A DNA stretch of 64,000 bases from Sycobia sp. Sy_11 (GCA_018907035.1 JACCIC010000001.1:2376001-2440000); one strand, 5' to 3'; counted from the stretch's first letter, positions 50,103 through 62,334 are shown. Program-made: numbers and translations. The notes: generated from the letters alone by a model not told the origin.

Positions 50103-50112
50103 GGTAGGTAGT
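50010..50112. repeat. (GACA)n-(GA)n-(GGTA)n compound microsatellite
   Basis: GACA/GGCA units pass into about 24 GA units and then three GGTA units. Confidence 0.95.
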
Positions 50113-50444
50113 TCAACATCCACGCAGAGCGCTGTCGATCGTCGACGTGCCGTAATCGGTGCGAGTTCCTGCGTGGCGCTGTGTTTGTCCTGTGTGTATC
50201 CGTGGCTGCGTCTGTGCATGTGGTGCGTGTGCCCGTGCGTGGCCGAGTGCGCGAGAAGGTATTAAAGGGAACGGCAGAGTAGAGGGCGGACGAGTAGCAG
50301 GAGGAGGAGGAGGAGGCTTCAGGAGCGATCGACAACGCCCTTCCAGGGCTTCCTTCCTTCCGGCGGAGCGCCGCGCGGCCGCCAGTCCGTGCGGCGGTGG
50401 CGCGCAGCAGTTTTCTCTCCTCCGCTTGGAGGGAGGACGGGGGT

Positions 50445-50445
<1 letters not shown>

Positions 50446-50477
<32 letters not shown>
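50446..50477. repeat. (CT)n microsatellite
   Basis: About 16 CT units, inverted relative to the GA array at 50055-50099. Confidence 0.95.
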
Positions 50478-50481
<4 letters not shown>

Positions 50482-50780
50482 GACATCTTGCGCGCGTGGA
50501 GCTGCTCTACCTACACCCACGACGTTACCGAGCAGTCGTCCGGTGTCTCGTCTAGCTTGGGCAGGCTATTTTGCCGCTCTGTGCGCGAGTGCGCGGGCTG
50601 GATAAGCCAATTTTTTCGATTTTTCAAATCTGTTCCGTGTTTCAATAATAAAAAGAAAAGGGCAACTGGATTGTGTACACGAGGCAGGATAGACCCAAGG
50701 ATTTTTGCACGGCGCAGCTATAGACGTCGTTGGATTTAGGACAGAAGCGCCGGTGCCTGAAGATCGTTGATCAGGTTAAA

Positions 50781-52578
50781 TTTTATAACCAATTTTTTAA
50801 ACCACATGTATGAATGCGAATGATATCGTCTGGGTAAGGAAAAGAATCGTAAAAGTCACAATCACAGTATAGTAAAAAAAATCAAATCGACTGTCAAAAA
50901 AATCTTCCGCGATCCAAAAAGTGTGCTTAAACTTTTCTGATAGTATACTTGGAAGGTCTCCTTCGAAGCACGACCTCGAGCACGACTGCAAAGCGATACG
51001 GTAATTGCTATTGTTGTAGATAAACGAATAAGTGGAATACGTAAAAATAGTAAAAGCTCAACAAAAGAAAAAGAACTTCGGTTGAAAATGATGGATATCT
51101 TTCCGGAAAGAGTACCTCTGAAAGCCTATTACTAAACAGATTTTGTGTCGATAAATTTCAAATATGAAATTAAAATTAAGTAAGACATCGACAGATTAAG
51201 CGGCAGCTTCTTTATAGGCTTTCATTGTAATGAATGCATCAAATTACATGGGAATGTACTTTTCATTTTTTAATGTTATAAACTGCATCCTTTTCCGCAA
51301 TACATTTTGCCAAATAATGTACTTTTTTCAGTAAATTGAAGTTTGCATCGTTTACATGCATTGAAATTTTTTCTACTATCGATTTATACTATGCTGATTT
51401 TTATTATTGTATGAAGATAATGTTTGCTTAACAGCTGAGTAAATTATTAAAGTATTATAATACAGGGATTATCGACACATTTATATAATTGTGCAGAATT
51501 ATTCCATTGCATTTCATCGATAAAAACTCGAGAGTCGTAATGTTCTTTTTTAAGTTTTACCCTCTTTGCGCATGTGACTTGTATAGATTATCTTGTATGT
51601 ATAAAAAGAAAAAAATATATCAGCTTATCGCCTTGTATAGCTCAAGCTCAAATTTTCAGCTGATTCAGCTTTGATTAAAATTAAAGTATTATTGAACTGA
51701 CGAAATACTTCTGACCGAAAAATTCATTTTTCTCGCACTGCGATAGGTCGTTCAGGAAATTTAACGAAGCTCATTTCAATGCCAACTTGGAACGGGATAC
51801 ATAACTCAGTGCGGTCAAGCCTCGTTGCGATTGGTATATGCGAATTAGGTTTTTCTTTCTTGCTCGTCGCGCGATAAATAATATACAATATGCAATTGCT
51901 TTATAATATACATAATACGCGCATCGCTATAATATACTTCGTTACCGTAAATTGCGAAACGCCAAGAATTTTGCGTTCGTATAGTGTTTATATATATATA
52001 TATAGATTGGAATAAATATATCAAAATATATTTCATCAACATTTTGAGACATGGACGACAAAAATTCAAAATTAAATATTATCATTTTTTTTCTAGTCCG
52101 GTTAAGAAAAAACTACGTATGCGAATTTTCAGACGAATGATTTGCAGTTTTTAATAAAAATTTTTTGTCAGTTTAAGATATCAACTTTGATCACGTTTAA
52201 GATTAGCTTATTTCGACATTGAAAGTTTTCTTAAACAAGAATCGTTTGAAATTAAGGCGGGAGTCAAAGATACTTTCAGTTCGAACTATTTGAAATAATG
52301 TTTTATTAACTCGAACATCTTATTACATTACGCTTGTCGATCAAATAAAATGGTAATTTCGTTTGAATAAAAAAATTATTTTGCTTAAATTCGACCTTTT
52401 GCATTTTAATGAATTGTACCGAACGTCGTAGTCACGAGGAAAGAAATGTTAACGTCATCGATACGCGTCATAGACAGTCAAAAATGGTTTCTAGTGCAGC
52501 GCGTGGGATGACGGCGCAACACGACCAGACACCACTGTATCCCAATATTATCAGAAAATAACTCTTCGTTACAATATC

Positions 52579-52582
<4 letters not shown>
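50781..52582. other. AT-rich gene-free DNA
   Basis: No supported exon. A donor-like TGG|GTAAGG occurs at 50834 (+). ORFs are short and AT-rich. Confidence 0.5.

Positions 52583-52640
<58 letters not shown>
52583..52640. repeat. (AT)n microsatellite, about 58 bp
   Basis: About 29 AT units. Confidence 0.95.
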
Positions 52641-52641
<1 letters not shown>

Positions 52642-52859
52642 CGTTTCTAATAAACGATCGTACCCAAGGTCTTCTATTCTCATATTGATTATTTCGCTCG
52701 TCCAATTAAGTTATCTTGAATATCGCTGTTATTGCTTGAACTACACTTGATACGAATTGCCGTCAACAATAATAGCACCTTTCCGCTTCCATTACCGCAG
52801 CTTAGTTTTAGGACTCGATATTTTTATTCGAATGAAAATTTTCTTTGTTTGAATTAGAA

Positions 52860-53180
52860 TATCCCATGTGTCCAAACGACACACCGTCGTCCGATTAATG
52901 GTTCTTATAATACACCGCTTCGCGGTAGTCGGAAACCGTTCCTGACCGTCTGATAAACGTCAGGGGTGAAAATTTCGTAAGTGAAAATTTCACCGTTGCC
53001 AAATGTATGTGCGAACTGTCTACCTACCGTTACGGCTCCTGAACGTAACCAGCACGACTCGATATGCTATACAGCGGATCGTCTGTACTTCACAGAAGGC
53101 AGAAGAGAGGAGAAAACATTGTGACGGGCGCAGGAAACAGACTGTTCATCTCTCTATGTCTATTGGAATGTAAGGTAAAT
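52860..53180. promoter_or_regulatory. Non-repetitive island, possible regulatory element
   Basis: Balanced composition with CCTGAC/GTCAGG arms (52941-52964), two exact GTGAAAATTTC copies 15 bp apart (52966 and 52981), and AAG|GTAAAT, a fair donor, near 53175. Neither an exon nor a promoter is demonstrated. Confidence 0.25.
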
Positions 53181-53588
53181 TAGATTCATCTTGGATACAA
53201 TTTTCTCTTGGTGCGCGCCCGCGCAGCGCAGCCGAGCGTTCACGGCACATTTCAGCATCGCGTCCTTGATTTCTTCTTCTTCTTCTCTTTTCCTCATGAC
53301 GCACCGGATATATATCTATATTAAAAATTTATACCTATACTTAAAAATCAATTTTTTCTTCTTCTCATCTTTCTTTTATATCAAGCAGTAGTGTCCTTGT
53401 CAATCGGCACGAATTTCCATAATTACTAATTTCCCAAGTGTGCATTATAAAAATTTTTAATCTGATTTTAGCTTCTGCCAGAACGGCCTCTGGTTTACAT
53501 TTTTTTTCTCGCGGCAAATCGCGTGCTAAGGCAAAATGAATTCGCATAAATTACAGAGAGTACACTCCGCTTCATTATTATTTCTCTT

Positions 53589-53590
<2 letters not shown>

Positions 53591-53642
<52 letters not shown>
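53591..53642. repeat. (AT)n microsatellite
   Basis: About 26 AT units. Confidence 0.95.
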
Positions 53643-53643
<1 letters not shown>

Positions 53644-54668
53644 CCATTATCCGGGATACGATTTCTTGGGTTAAAAAGCTTCTTATTGGATTTGTTCTAC
53701 TGCTCAGCTACGTGAATTTTTTATTACATTAAATTTAAGCACGTAATCTATATATATATATATCATTGGTCCGCTCAACTTTTTGTAAATTAGATTTTAA
53801 TGGAGGACGCGGAAAGATGGTCAAGGCCTCGATTAATAGACATAAGCAAGCGAAAATTGCCGGATCCACGTCCTAATTAGTTGTCAAAATTGTGTGTTGT
53901 CTCAACCCTTGAAGAGTTGAAATATAGATTTTTTTACATCGATTTTTCTTCAAAATCATTGAGTTCAATTTTTATATATATGGAACCTGTTCTAATTTTT
54001 TACTTTCAATAAAATGGAATTTTCTTATAATTGTTACAAAGCTATACATATATAAACTCGCATTAAGTGTCAAAAGAATTCGAGCTTTTTTGAGAATCTA
54101 AAAATTTTGTAAGAAGGCTTATCAATTATCTCTCTGAATTTTTAACGATTTCATGTATGATTTAAAATGATTTTCAGATTGGTGCCAAAAAGCATTTGAA
54201 GATTATACGCGTTACAAGATCGTATGAATGCAAGTAATTTGAAATGATAATTTTTTAAATAAGTATTAGATATAATTTGCAATTCTACAACCCAGTTTTC
54301 TTGTTACAGTAGTTCCAATAATATAAATATCATCGGTTAAGTAAATATTTTTAAAAATTAATTAAATATTACAATGAAGAAGCAGCAGCAGCAATGCAGC
54401 ATGCAAGCAGAATTTTTATTTCTTGAGATATCCGCGCATATATATATATTTTCAATGTTTGAAAAGTCCCTTTTCAAGAGCTCAAACTTTAATCCGTTTG
54501 GTGTATATACATATGAACCACGTAACCGCACACGTAAACCGTAATTTTTCTTTCTGAATTCCAAATCTGTAGCACAGCATTGCGACGTGAGATTATAAAT
54601 CATAAATTGCGATTATCGGACTTTATTAATCCGCACGAAAAGGCCATTAAAACTGAACTCGCGTGCTG

Positions 54669-54669
<1 letters not shown>
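53643..54669. other. AT-rich gene-free DNA with weak repeat cluster
   Basis: A faint TTGAAAT/GATTTTAAAATGATTT-type cluster at 54120-54260, a CAG-rich patch at 54380-54420 and an acceptor-like TTTTCTTGTTACAG ending at 54309. No gene. Confidence 0.45.

Positions 54670-54712
<43 letters not shown>
54670..54712. repeat. (AT)n microsatellite
   Basis: About 21 AT units. Confidence 0.95.
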
Positions 54713-54714
<2 letters not shown>

Positions 54715-54771
54715 AATATATAGACAGAAGAAGGCCATTGATAGGTATAGATAGAAAGAAGGGAACGGACG

Positions 54772-54800
54772 GCTCTAGTACAATTAATAATTGTACGAGC
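54772..54800. repeat. Hairpin with 9-bp perfect core and bulged outer stem
   Basis: GTACAATTA-A-TAATTGTAC is a perfect inverted repeat. Outer GCTC and GAGC also pair if two bases (TA) bulge. The arms carry TAATTG homeodomain-type words. Confidence 0.85.
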
Positions 54801-54918
54801 ATGTGGCATTTACGCATTTGCCACCCGCGCCGGATTGCTTCCGTCCCGCTCGCCCGCTTATATGGCTTTCATTAGAGCTCATCTCGACTCTGTCCCAGTA
54901 TGTTGCTTACTCGGATGT

Positions 54919-54948
54919 CCGCGCGCGCGCGTGTGTGTGTGTGTGTGT
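54919..54948. repeat. (CG)n-(GT)n alternating tract
   Basis: About six CG units followed by about nine GT units, in a modestly GC-rich segment (54800-55100) that also holds a poly-G run at 55069. Confidence 0.9.
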
Positions 54949-55189
54949 ACGCTAGATGTGCAGCGCACTTCCGATGTATGAGCGCGCGGAGTATGAGGGG
55001 GGCAGGAGGGGTGGCAGTTTTTGCGGAACACGCGCTGATCATCATACGTTACATGATCCGTGGCTCGCCGGGGGGGGGGGCGATCCAGCAGACTCCCAAC
55101 AATTAATCTATATATAACTAAGAGAAAAACGAGAGAAATTCTGTATATCGACCTCTTTCCCTTACCTGCAGTAAAATTACACTCTGATC

Positions 55190-55191
<2 letters not shown>

Positions 55192-55226
<35 letters not shown>
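55192..55226. repeat. (CT)n microsatellite
   Basis: About 17 CT units. Confidence 0.95.
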
Positions 55227-55229
<3 letters not shown>

Positions 55230-55331
55230 CTCTCTCTATTTATGTATGTATGTGTCCCCCTCCCTCTATCTACCTGTATGTTCTCTCGCCCTCTCTTCTT
55301 GCGTGGAGCCTAATTGGCCGAGTGGCAAGCA

Positions 55332-55361
55332 CGGCCCCGGTGTGCACTCGGCCCCGGTGTG
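55332..55361. repeat. 13-bp direct repeat, period 17
   Basis: CGGCCCCGGTGTG occurs at 55332-55344 and again at 55349-55361. Confidence 0.9.
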
Positions 55362-55639
55362 TAATCACCATTGTCACTATTCACACTATCGCGAGTTTAT
55401 GCATGTATGTATGCACGTACATTGCAAGTAGTCGTGGATTAGACAAGTCAAATTCCATGAGAAGGGGGGGGGGAGAGAAGCCGTGGCAGTGGCCTATACA
55501 CACGCGCTTTACGCGCGCACTGTCTGATTTTTTTTCTCGTATAATGTCATTATACCGCGACAAAGGACACAACGGGAAGTGCGCGTCTATGTATCTCTCA
55601 TTGTCCCGCGAGTGTTTGTACATGCATATCGGATGACCG

Positions 55640-57530
55640 ACATGAAAGATTCTCTCGAAATCTTTGCTTTTTGCTTTTTCTTTCTTTTAATCGTACCATC
55701 AGAAGGTCGATCTGTGCAAGGATCTGCGTCTTCTTTACATCAACATCTATAGCTCATTAATTTGCCAATAAAAATCTATATTTAATTTTTAAATTCGAGA
55801 CCCGTTTAAACAGCGTTTTATCGACGTACCAGGGGAGAAAAGGATGAATGGTTTTCATTATATGATTTTCAGAAATTGATAAACTTGCCGATTGCGAATT
55901 AGTTTTTCGTGCACTTTTTTTTTATTTGTATAGTAACTTTTTCTGAAAATTCTCGATTTCAACGTTTTACGCTCATGATTTCGTAAGTTTAGTTAATTTT
56001 TTTTTTGCAACGATAACCGCGAGCGCTCTCCAAGTTGCAATATATAATAAAAATAATTGAGCCTGTACAATTATTTAATCACAGCTTTACCTAAGTACGT
56101 ACTAAATAAGCGGCTATGTCAACTTCGGATTACAGAATTGCACCACACAAATTTGCCTTTATTTTTGTTATCTATAATTAGAGAACTCCTGTAATAGCTG
56201 AGCGCAACGCTAAAATTTTCCTTGGTTATGCAAATAAGTCACTTTTATATAGCAATCATCCACTTTTACAAGCTCTAAAGTGTATCAATGGCTTCTCTAC
56301 GCGTTCAACCAATACATATAAAAACAATAATTGCAAATATCTGTAAAATAATAAAAGAAATTAAGATGAAAATATTAACGTATAAAATTATTGACAATCT
56401 AAAAATGTATTATGATCAGTTATGACGCATTAGTGCACATTACTTTTTCTAAAATGTTGTAGTTGCTAAGTTGTTCGACTATTACAAGCATTTTGACAAA
56501 AATACTTTGAGAACTTTGAAAACGAAATAGGCTTGTATCATATAGAAATAAAAGATATAAGCACACGCAACCGGAATGCGTTCTTAAACTCCCTCTACAT
56601 ATTTAGAGAGAGAAAACATTTTAAGTAGCACAATTTGCTATCCTTTCCTAGTGACACGCATATGAAATTGTTATGCACAAATAAAATCGCATTTATGATT
56701 TACAACATATAGAATTTGATTTACGCATGCGTGTGAATAGAAAAGGGCAAAGGTATATCGCACCAAATCGTACTTAGGATGCTTTCTCTCTCTAAACGGA
56801 GCTATTAACGCTCGCTTACGTCATAGCATAGAACAAGCGCTCCATCCTTTAGATCTATACGGCTAGTATATGCAAAAATATTTACAATATTTTTCTAAAA
56901 TAAAAATCAATTATTAAATTAAAATAATTTCTAATATCTCTCATCATGCTTTTCAAAATAAATATAATGTAATCGATCTATGACCAGTAAAATATTTTAA
57001 AAAGAAATTTTTAATTTTTAATAAAATGTGGTTGTCAAAAATAAATTAAACTTTATATACGTTTTGTCCTAGAACATCCGAGTGATTAATAAATTATTGT
57101 CCATATTTATATCTACAAGTTTTTTAGTTCACTTGAGAGATACAGAAATACCATCGCGCCATCTATCGCCTATTTCATTTATGATCTTTTTATGAAATAA
57201 TTTAACCAAAATAAGTGCAGTATGATTTGTAATATAAGACTTTGCAATAGCAACAAGCTAGAGATCGATTAAAACCATTTTATAAACCAGTTTAATCAAA
57301 TTCTCTATTTTATTTGAAAATAATCACATACACGAAATAACCGGGTAGTTTATTTTTCGCACAGTCATTTTGAACTTTAACAATAAAAAACTTAATAAAC
57401 ATATATGACTGAGCGCTTTTCTTCTCTGATGCATATACAAGTACCGTTTTCACCTCTGTTTTCACAAAAAGTGAAGCGGCGTGCATTCCCATCACGACGC
57501 TTTTTGCACTGATTTATCCCCTTACTCTCT
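55640..57530. other. AT-rich gene-free DNA
   Basis: No ORF of interest. A CTCF-like motif lies at 57156-57165. Confidence 0.5.
57156..57165 (-). promoter_or_regulatory. CTCF-like core motif
   Basis: The minus strand reads TAGATGGCGC, matching the insect CTCF core YAGRKGGCGC at all ten positions. Motif match only. Confidence 0.3.
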
Positions 57531-57542
57531 CTCCCCCGCTCC

Positions 57543-57547
<5 letters not shown>

Positions 57548-57588
<41 letters not shown>
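57548..57588. repeat. (CT)n microsatellite
   Basis: About 20 CT units after a C-rich lead-in. Confidence 0.95.
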
Positions 57589-57591
<3 letters not shown>

Positions 57592-57599
57592 CAGGCATC

Positions 57600-59635
57600 A
57601 TGGAAATGAATTTTTACTCTCTTTTATTCATCGGATTGTTGTGTATGCCTGTGTAGGTGCGTGCGCGCGCATGTGTGTGTAACATTTACAAGCCGCAAGA
57701 GATGTTATCAAGGTTGCCGTAAAGGATGATTAATAATGCACAGCTGAAATGAGCGCAGCGCTCGTGTATAAGTGCACTGCATCGGCGCCTGCCCCGCTGG
57801 TCTTATTTTCCGGGGCATGGATTTTACATACAAAAGCGTGCGATCATTTCGCCGAGTCATCTGGCGGGCCGGAGGGGGGATCGCAATCGCGCCCGACGAA
57901 AGAGAAATGATCTATACCCGTGGTAATTATCTCTTGGCGTTAGAATTTTACTGGAATTCAATAAACAAAATAAAATTCACAATGGAGTGCATGTGATAGA
58001 CAATGCTCGGGACTTTGTCAAAAGTGTTGCTATTGATGTGGGAAGATCTTTTAGACGCTCATATTTGAATATAAAATTTTTATTGCGCAATTTAGTAACG
58101 TATGTTTCACTGATAAAAATTTGCTATCTAAATTTAAACCAGTGATACGATAGCTGATTGAAGTTTTTAAATTTTCCATTTGTGAGGCAAATTAGGGATA
58201 GATAAAAAAATAAACTGCGTGATAAGAGACAAATTTTTTTTAGCGATAAACGTCATTATATTCATATTATATACACAGCACGTGAAAATGTAATCTGAAA
58301 ATTTTTCACCGAATTAATTATTTCGCTGTATAGCTTTAATTAATTTACAGCGTCCTATTCGTCGCTTCTTCAATTAGTAGCCATATACAGTTTACATAAG
58401 TGGTTTACACTGGTTCAAAGGCAATTCAAAAAAATTTTTTTTTACAAAACAGTAAATTTAAGTTGCTACGTCGATGTTCTGAGCCTTGGAATGAAAAAAA
58501 AAATAATAATACTGTTCTTGCCTCGCGGACACCACGCCGTTACGCATATACAGTCAGTTACACTCTGCATACGTTGCAAATGTGGTTATATAAAACTTCT
58601 AAATATTTGCAACCCATTTAAATAAATGAATAAAGAAGTAAAATAAATATTTTTCTGAAAAAAAAAACATCTGAATAGCATGCCTTTACAATGATAATAA
58701 TATATTCGCAACTGTTTACGAAGGTTGTCGACTTCATTATTTCTCGCCACTTCGGTAAAAATTATAATAAAATAGTTTATATTATTTATTCTCGTTGCCT
58801 TATCCATTGTTACGTTCCTGGGTATTTTGTATCGGCAAAAATTTATGGCATTGATGAATTGCATAAAAATAAACATAAACATTCTAAGTTTTGGATTAAA
58901 ATATCTAAATAAAGAAAAAATTTCTTCCTATACATATTAAAAATGTTTACAATTATGATCTTTATTTTACTAAAAAATCTGACCTACAGGCACTTTTCAT
59001 ATGTTCTTTTGGTCTAATTGCGTATTTTCATATAGCTGTAAATCTAAAGATTTAAAACTCACATGATTTATTTGTAATTAAATCTGGAAAATGAAATTCT
59101 AATTGGTAATTTATTGTAAAGGAAGCCATCTATCATAACATTTTCGTGGTCCACTTGTTTCATATAAAAAATGTGAATTCTCGAGAGAAAAAGATTTTTC
59201 TACATAACTATCAAATATTTTTATTCTGCCTGTCGAAGCTGTTAGAAAGCAATCAAAATGAAAAGACTTTTTTCAGACTCTCGGTTATATACGAATCAGA
59301 TATATGTACTATAATAGTTTCTAATAAATCGGCAGAGGGCGCCATAGCTTTAGGACGACCGCGCTGCGGAAAATAACCCATTCTCTGAAACAAGTTTCGA
59401 ATACATTAAACTTGAATGACAATAGAATTTCTTTCTTTGCAATTCTGAAAACATAATGATTATTTTTTTCTGCACTTCTTGTCAATGTGACAAAAAAAAA
59501 ACACTCCGCATCAACCAGAACAATCGCTATATTTTTTTTCCAATGGAAACACAATGTCCTATTTTTTTTCTCGCGAATCACAATGTCCTCCGTCTTATTT
59601 AGTCGACGTTTCGCCAAACTAGTTTTGGCCTTGAT

Positions 59636-59638
<3 letters not shown>
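57600..59638. other. AT-rich gene-free DNA
   Basis: Short ORFs only. A small balanced patch at 57770-57910 is unrecognised. Confidence 0.5.
59333..59342 (+). promoter_or_regulatory. CTCF-like core motif
   Basis: CAGAGGGCGC matches YAGRKGGCGC at all ten positions, on the strand opposite to the motif at 57156, so the pair points apart. Confidence 0.3.

Positions 59639-59703
<65 letters not shown>
59639..59703. repeat. (AT)n microsatellite, about 65 bp
   Basis: About 32 uninterrupted AT units. Confidence 0.95.
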
Positions 59704-59705
<2 letters not shown>

Positions 59706-60020
59706 AATACGTCTTTTTTAGCCACTCGGAATTCTTCGAGCAACTCTGAAAAGCCACCATTGCGGCGTGGTAATTTTATTCATATATTCAGGATCTCACT
59801 TCATGCTCCGCACAGCGCATGTCTTAGTGCTTTGTGAATTTGAGAATTGACAAAAAAAAGAATCATTGAATATTTCACTGATAAATCGGTAAATATTCCA
59901 CTGTTTGACAACAAGTGCTATTTAGATTTGTACTGGGTAAAGAACACGGAATATTCAACGATTAACTAACGAATGAATTTTCACTTTTCTCTCTCGGTAG
60001 GATAATCTTGACTTATTCAA

Positions 60021-60046
60021 GAGTGGCATCCTTGAGTGGCATCCTT
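60021..60046. repeat. 13-bp exact tandem duplication
   Basis: GAGTGGCATCCTT occurs twice without a gap, 22 nt after an acceptor-like CTCTCTCGGTAG (59988-59999). Confidence 0.95.
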
Positions 60047-60119
60047 GGAAGGCAACGAATTCATCTTAGGACGTCGTACGAAGCTCTAATATTGTAGCTT
60101 CAGTCGCGATACTGGGAAC

Positions 60120-60420
60120 GAAGAACGAGACATCACATTAAGGCTGACGACAAAGCGTCTCCCGGCCTCGTCTCGGAAAAATTTCGCCATTTGGCGAATT
60201 CGCGACAGTGCCCTCCGTTATTTGCTCGCAATCCTGCGCTTGTAATTGACCGGCCTATTTCTTGCCGTTGTTCTTTTCCCGCGGCGATCGCGAGAGTGCA
60301 AAGATTCAATTAAAAGTCTCTCCTACGCACGAGTCGATAATAGAACTCGAGCATATTTCATCCTTCGTCTACTATAACCGAGGACTGCGGCGTCAGACCA
60401 AAGAAGCTATATAAAAATTT
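60120..60420. promoter_or_regulatory. Non-repetitive island with E2F-like palindrome
   Basis: Balanced composition between AT-rich flanks. TTCGCCA-TT-TGGCGAA at 60183-60198 is a perfect inverted repeat close to the E2F core TTTGGCGC. Regulatory function is inference. Confidence 0.2.
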
Positions 60421-60950
60421 CTTTTAATTACTCTCGTTTCCCATGTGCGCGTTCCGATTAATCAATAAACAATTTGTATACGAGCAAATAGCAATCCTTG
60501 GTATACTTTTCTATCTCTCTATATTTCAATTATAGTGCTTCTATCAGGTATAAATTATTGTCGTCCCGCTGAAAAAAAAATTACGTTTATTCGAGCAACT
60601 TTGGTAATGGGGGGTTCTTCAATGAAGTTGGCAACAACGATAGCTCCCTCCCTCTCTATTAACCTAATTTATTAAAAAAAAGTACGTTCGTTCGGATCAC
60701 TTGTGAATCTACAAGTTACATCAACTTAGCACATTCAGAAATTATGTTGTTAAAGTCCGTCCATTTAACTTTTGAGCTAGCCTGTGAGTGAAAAAATTTT
60801 TTTCTCAGTGTACATCCTTTGCTCGCTGAAATATTCTCCCTCTTGTTCGACATGCGAAAATAAGTCTCGGCGTCTCTCTCTCGAACGGAGCTTCCGCATT
60901 CTCCGTACCAAAAAAAATACAAGCAAAATCGGTGCTCGTCTCCCATCGTC
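60421..60950. other. AT-rich gene-free DNA
   Basis: No supported gene; short ORFs on both strands. Confidence 0.5.
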
Positions 60951-61215
60951 CCTCCCCCTACCTCCCCCCCCTCTCTCTCTCTCTCTCTCTCTGCTACCCG
61001 CAAATTCCGTTCAATGTCGCGCGATAACTTGACTGGTCGTACCGCCGCGGGCTCCGCCGCTTTTGCGCGCCCCACGCTGGCAGTTCTCTCGCTCACGCTG
61101 GGACCGTTAAAGCGATAGCCCGAGGACTCGCTCCGATCACATGCGTAGCACGCGCGCGTGCGCGCGCGAGCCATTGCCCCCTGGAATGCGCCCGCGAACC
61201 GTGATGGACTCGAGT
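60950..61215. promoter_or_regulatory. Small CpG-rich island
   Basis: C-rich lead-in and short CT array (60969-60992), then CGCG-rich sequence including an alternating CG/TG tract at 61150-61168. No exon recognised. Confidence 0.25.
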
Positions 61216-62334
61216 CTCCGTAGTTTCTTTTCAGAAATTGCGAGGACTTTAATAATACCTTAAAGTTTTTGATCAGGAAAAAGAGGGAGGGACTGTAAAT
61301 ACGCAAGACCAGGGTCTGTTCCCTTCAAACCGGTAGGCTCGGGCGAATATATAATGCGCGAAATTCTGGCTTAAAGTCGAATGCAAATAGTTATCTGTGA
61401 AATAACTATAAAGTAATGTTTTTTCATATTAGGAGTGCAACGAAAGTAGCCATACAAGCGAAAAACTTTACAGAATAGTTTCTTCAGAGTAATCGAGTGA
61501 TCTCAGCCTAACCTCTAGCTCAGTTTTCAAGGTTATGTTTTTGGCATTCAGTACGAGCCGCTCCATTTTTAGATGAAAATTTATTCTTCGATAGTATATC
61601 GCATGCTGCGACTGTTTGTTTCTTAGGGTCATGCGAGAATTTGATTTATCATCTTACGGCGATATTTAAATTGCCATGAAATTGGCTTCCGAGGTGAAAT
61701 GAAAGGTTCTGAAATAACATATGTCCAGCTAAATCAAGTAACTATTTTGCTAATCGTGAACTTTGCGAGATCTTCTGGTTGTAAATGAACAAATAAAAAT
61801 TGAAATTACCATTTTTTCTGACCTTCGTAGAATTTGCCATTCAATGCTTCGTATGCTGGAAAAGTCTAGACAGGAGTACCCATTAATAAATGTGGACCGT
61901 CAAATGATTTTTAAAAACAAACTCGCATACGCGGTCGTTGAACACTGTTTTTAACTGGTTCTAACCTTAACGTACAACTTTCGAACGAACCATTTTCTTT
62001 GAAACAGTCCTGGAAAACTAGTCGCGAATACGGTCACTTTTGCGACACCCCGTATATTGCCTCACAGCCGCGCGGTCAACGTGAAATTTATCCTTGAAAG
62101 TCTTTCATCCGAGAGCGATGCGCGCGAGCGCGCTCGCCGGTCTTCCGTGTTCTCTGTATAGTCGCATTCGGATATCGAGTTTCCTAATTTTTGAACGTGC
62201 CGATCGAAGCCTCGTTACTTTTATCGTCCTCTGTACGATGGCGCTCGCTTAGATTCGGCAGATGATTGGTGTTAATTTTTTCTATACACTACGTGCGCGC
62301 GCGATTATATAAAAACTAAACGCGGATCGGTGAC

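Larger units (their letters stand above)
49580..50780 (+). promoter_or_regulatory. CpG-rich block, possible alternative promoter and leader exon
   Basis: The second large GC/CpG-rich block after the coding exon, with AT, GACA/GA and CT arrays. Its 3' part (50480-50780) has balanced, repeat-free sequence ending in GATCAG|GTTAAA, a weak donor. It could be a downstream alternative first exon of the same or another gene. No start codon with coding-like sequence was seen. Confidence 0.3.

Noticed and set aside
52731..52741. TTATTGCTTGA resembling the miR-137 5' end
   Set aside because: The match stops after 11 nt and the upstream sequence cannot form the expected stem.
53164..53173. TGGAATGTAA resembling the miR-1 5' end
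   Set aside because: No star-arm complement upstream; the match is short.
55157..55175. Minus-strand TTTTACTGCAG|GTAAGG as a second recursive splice site
   Set aside because: The upstream pyrimidine tract is short and A-rich compared with the site at 32956, and no minus-strand gene is evident.
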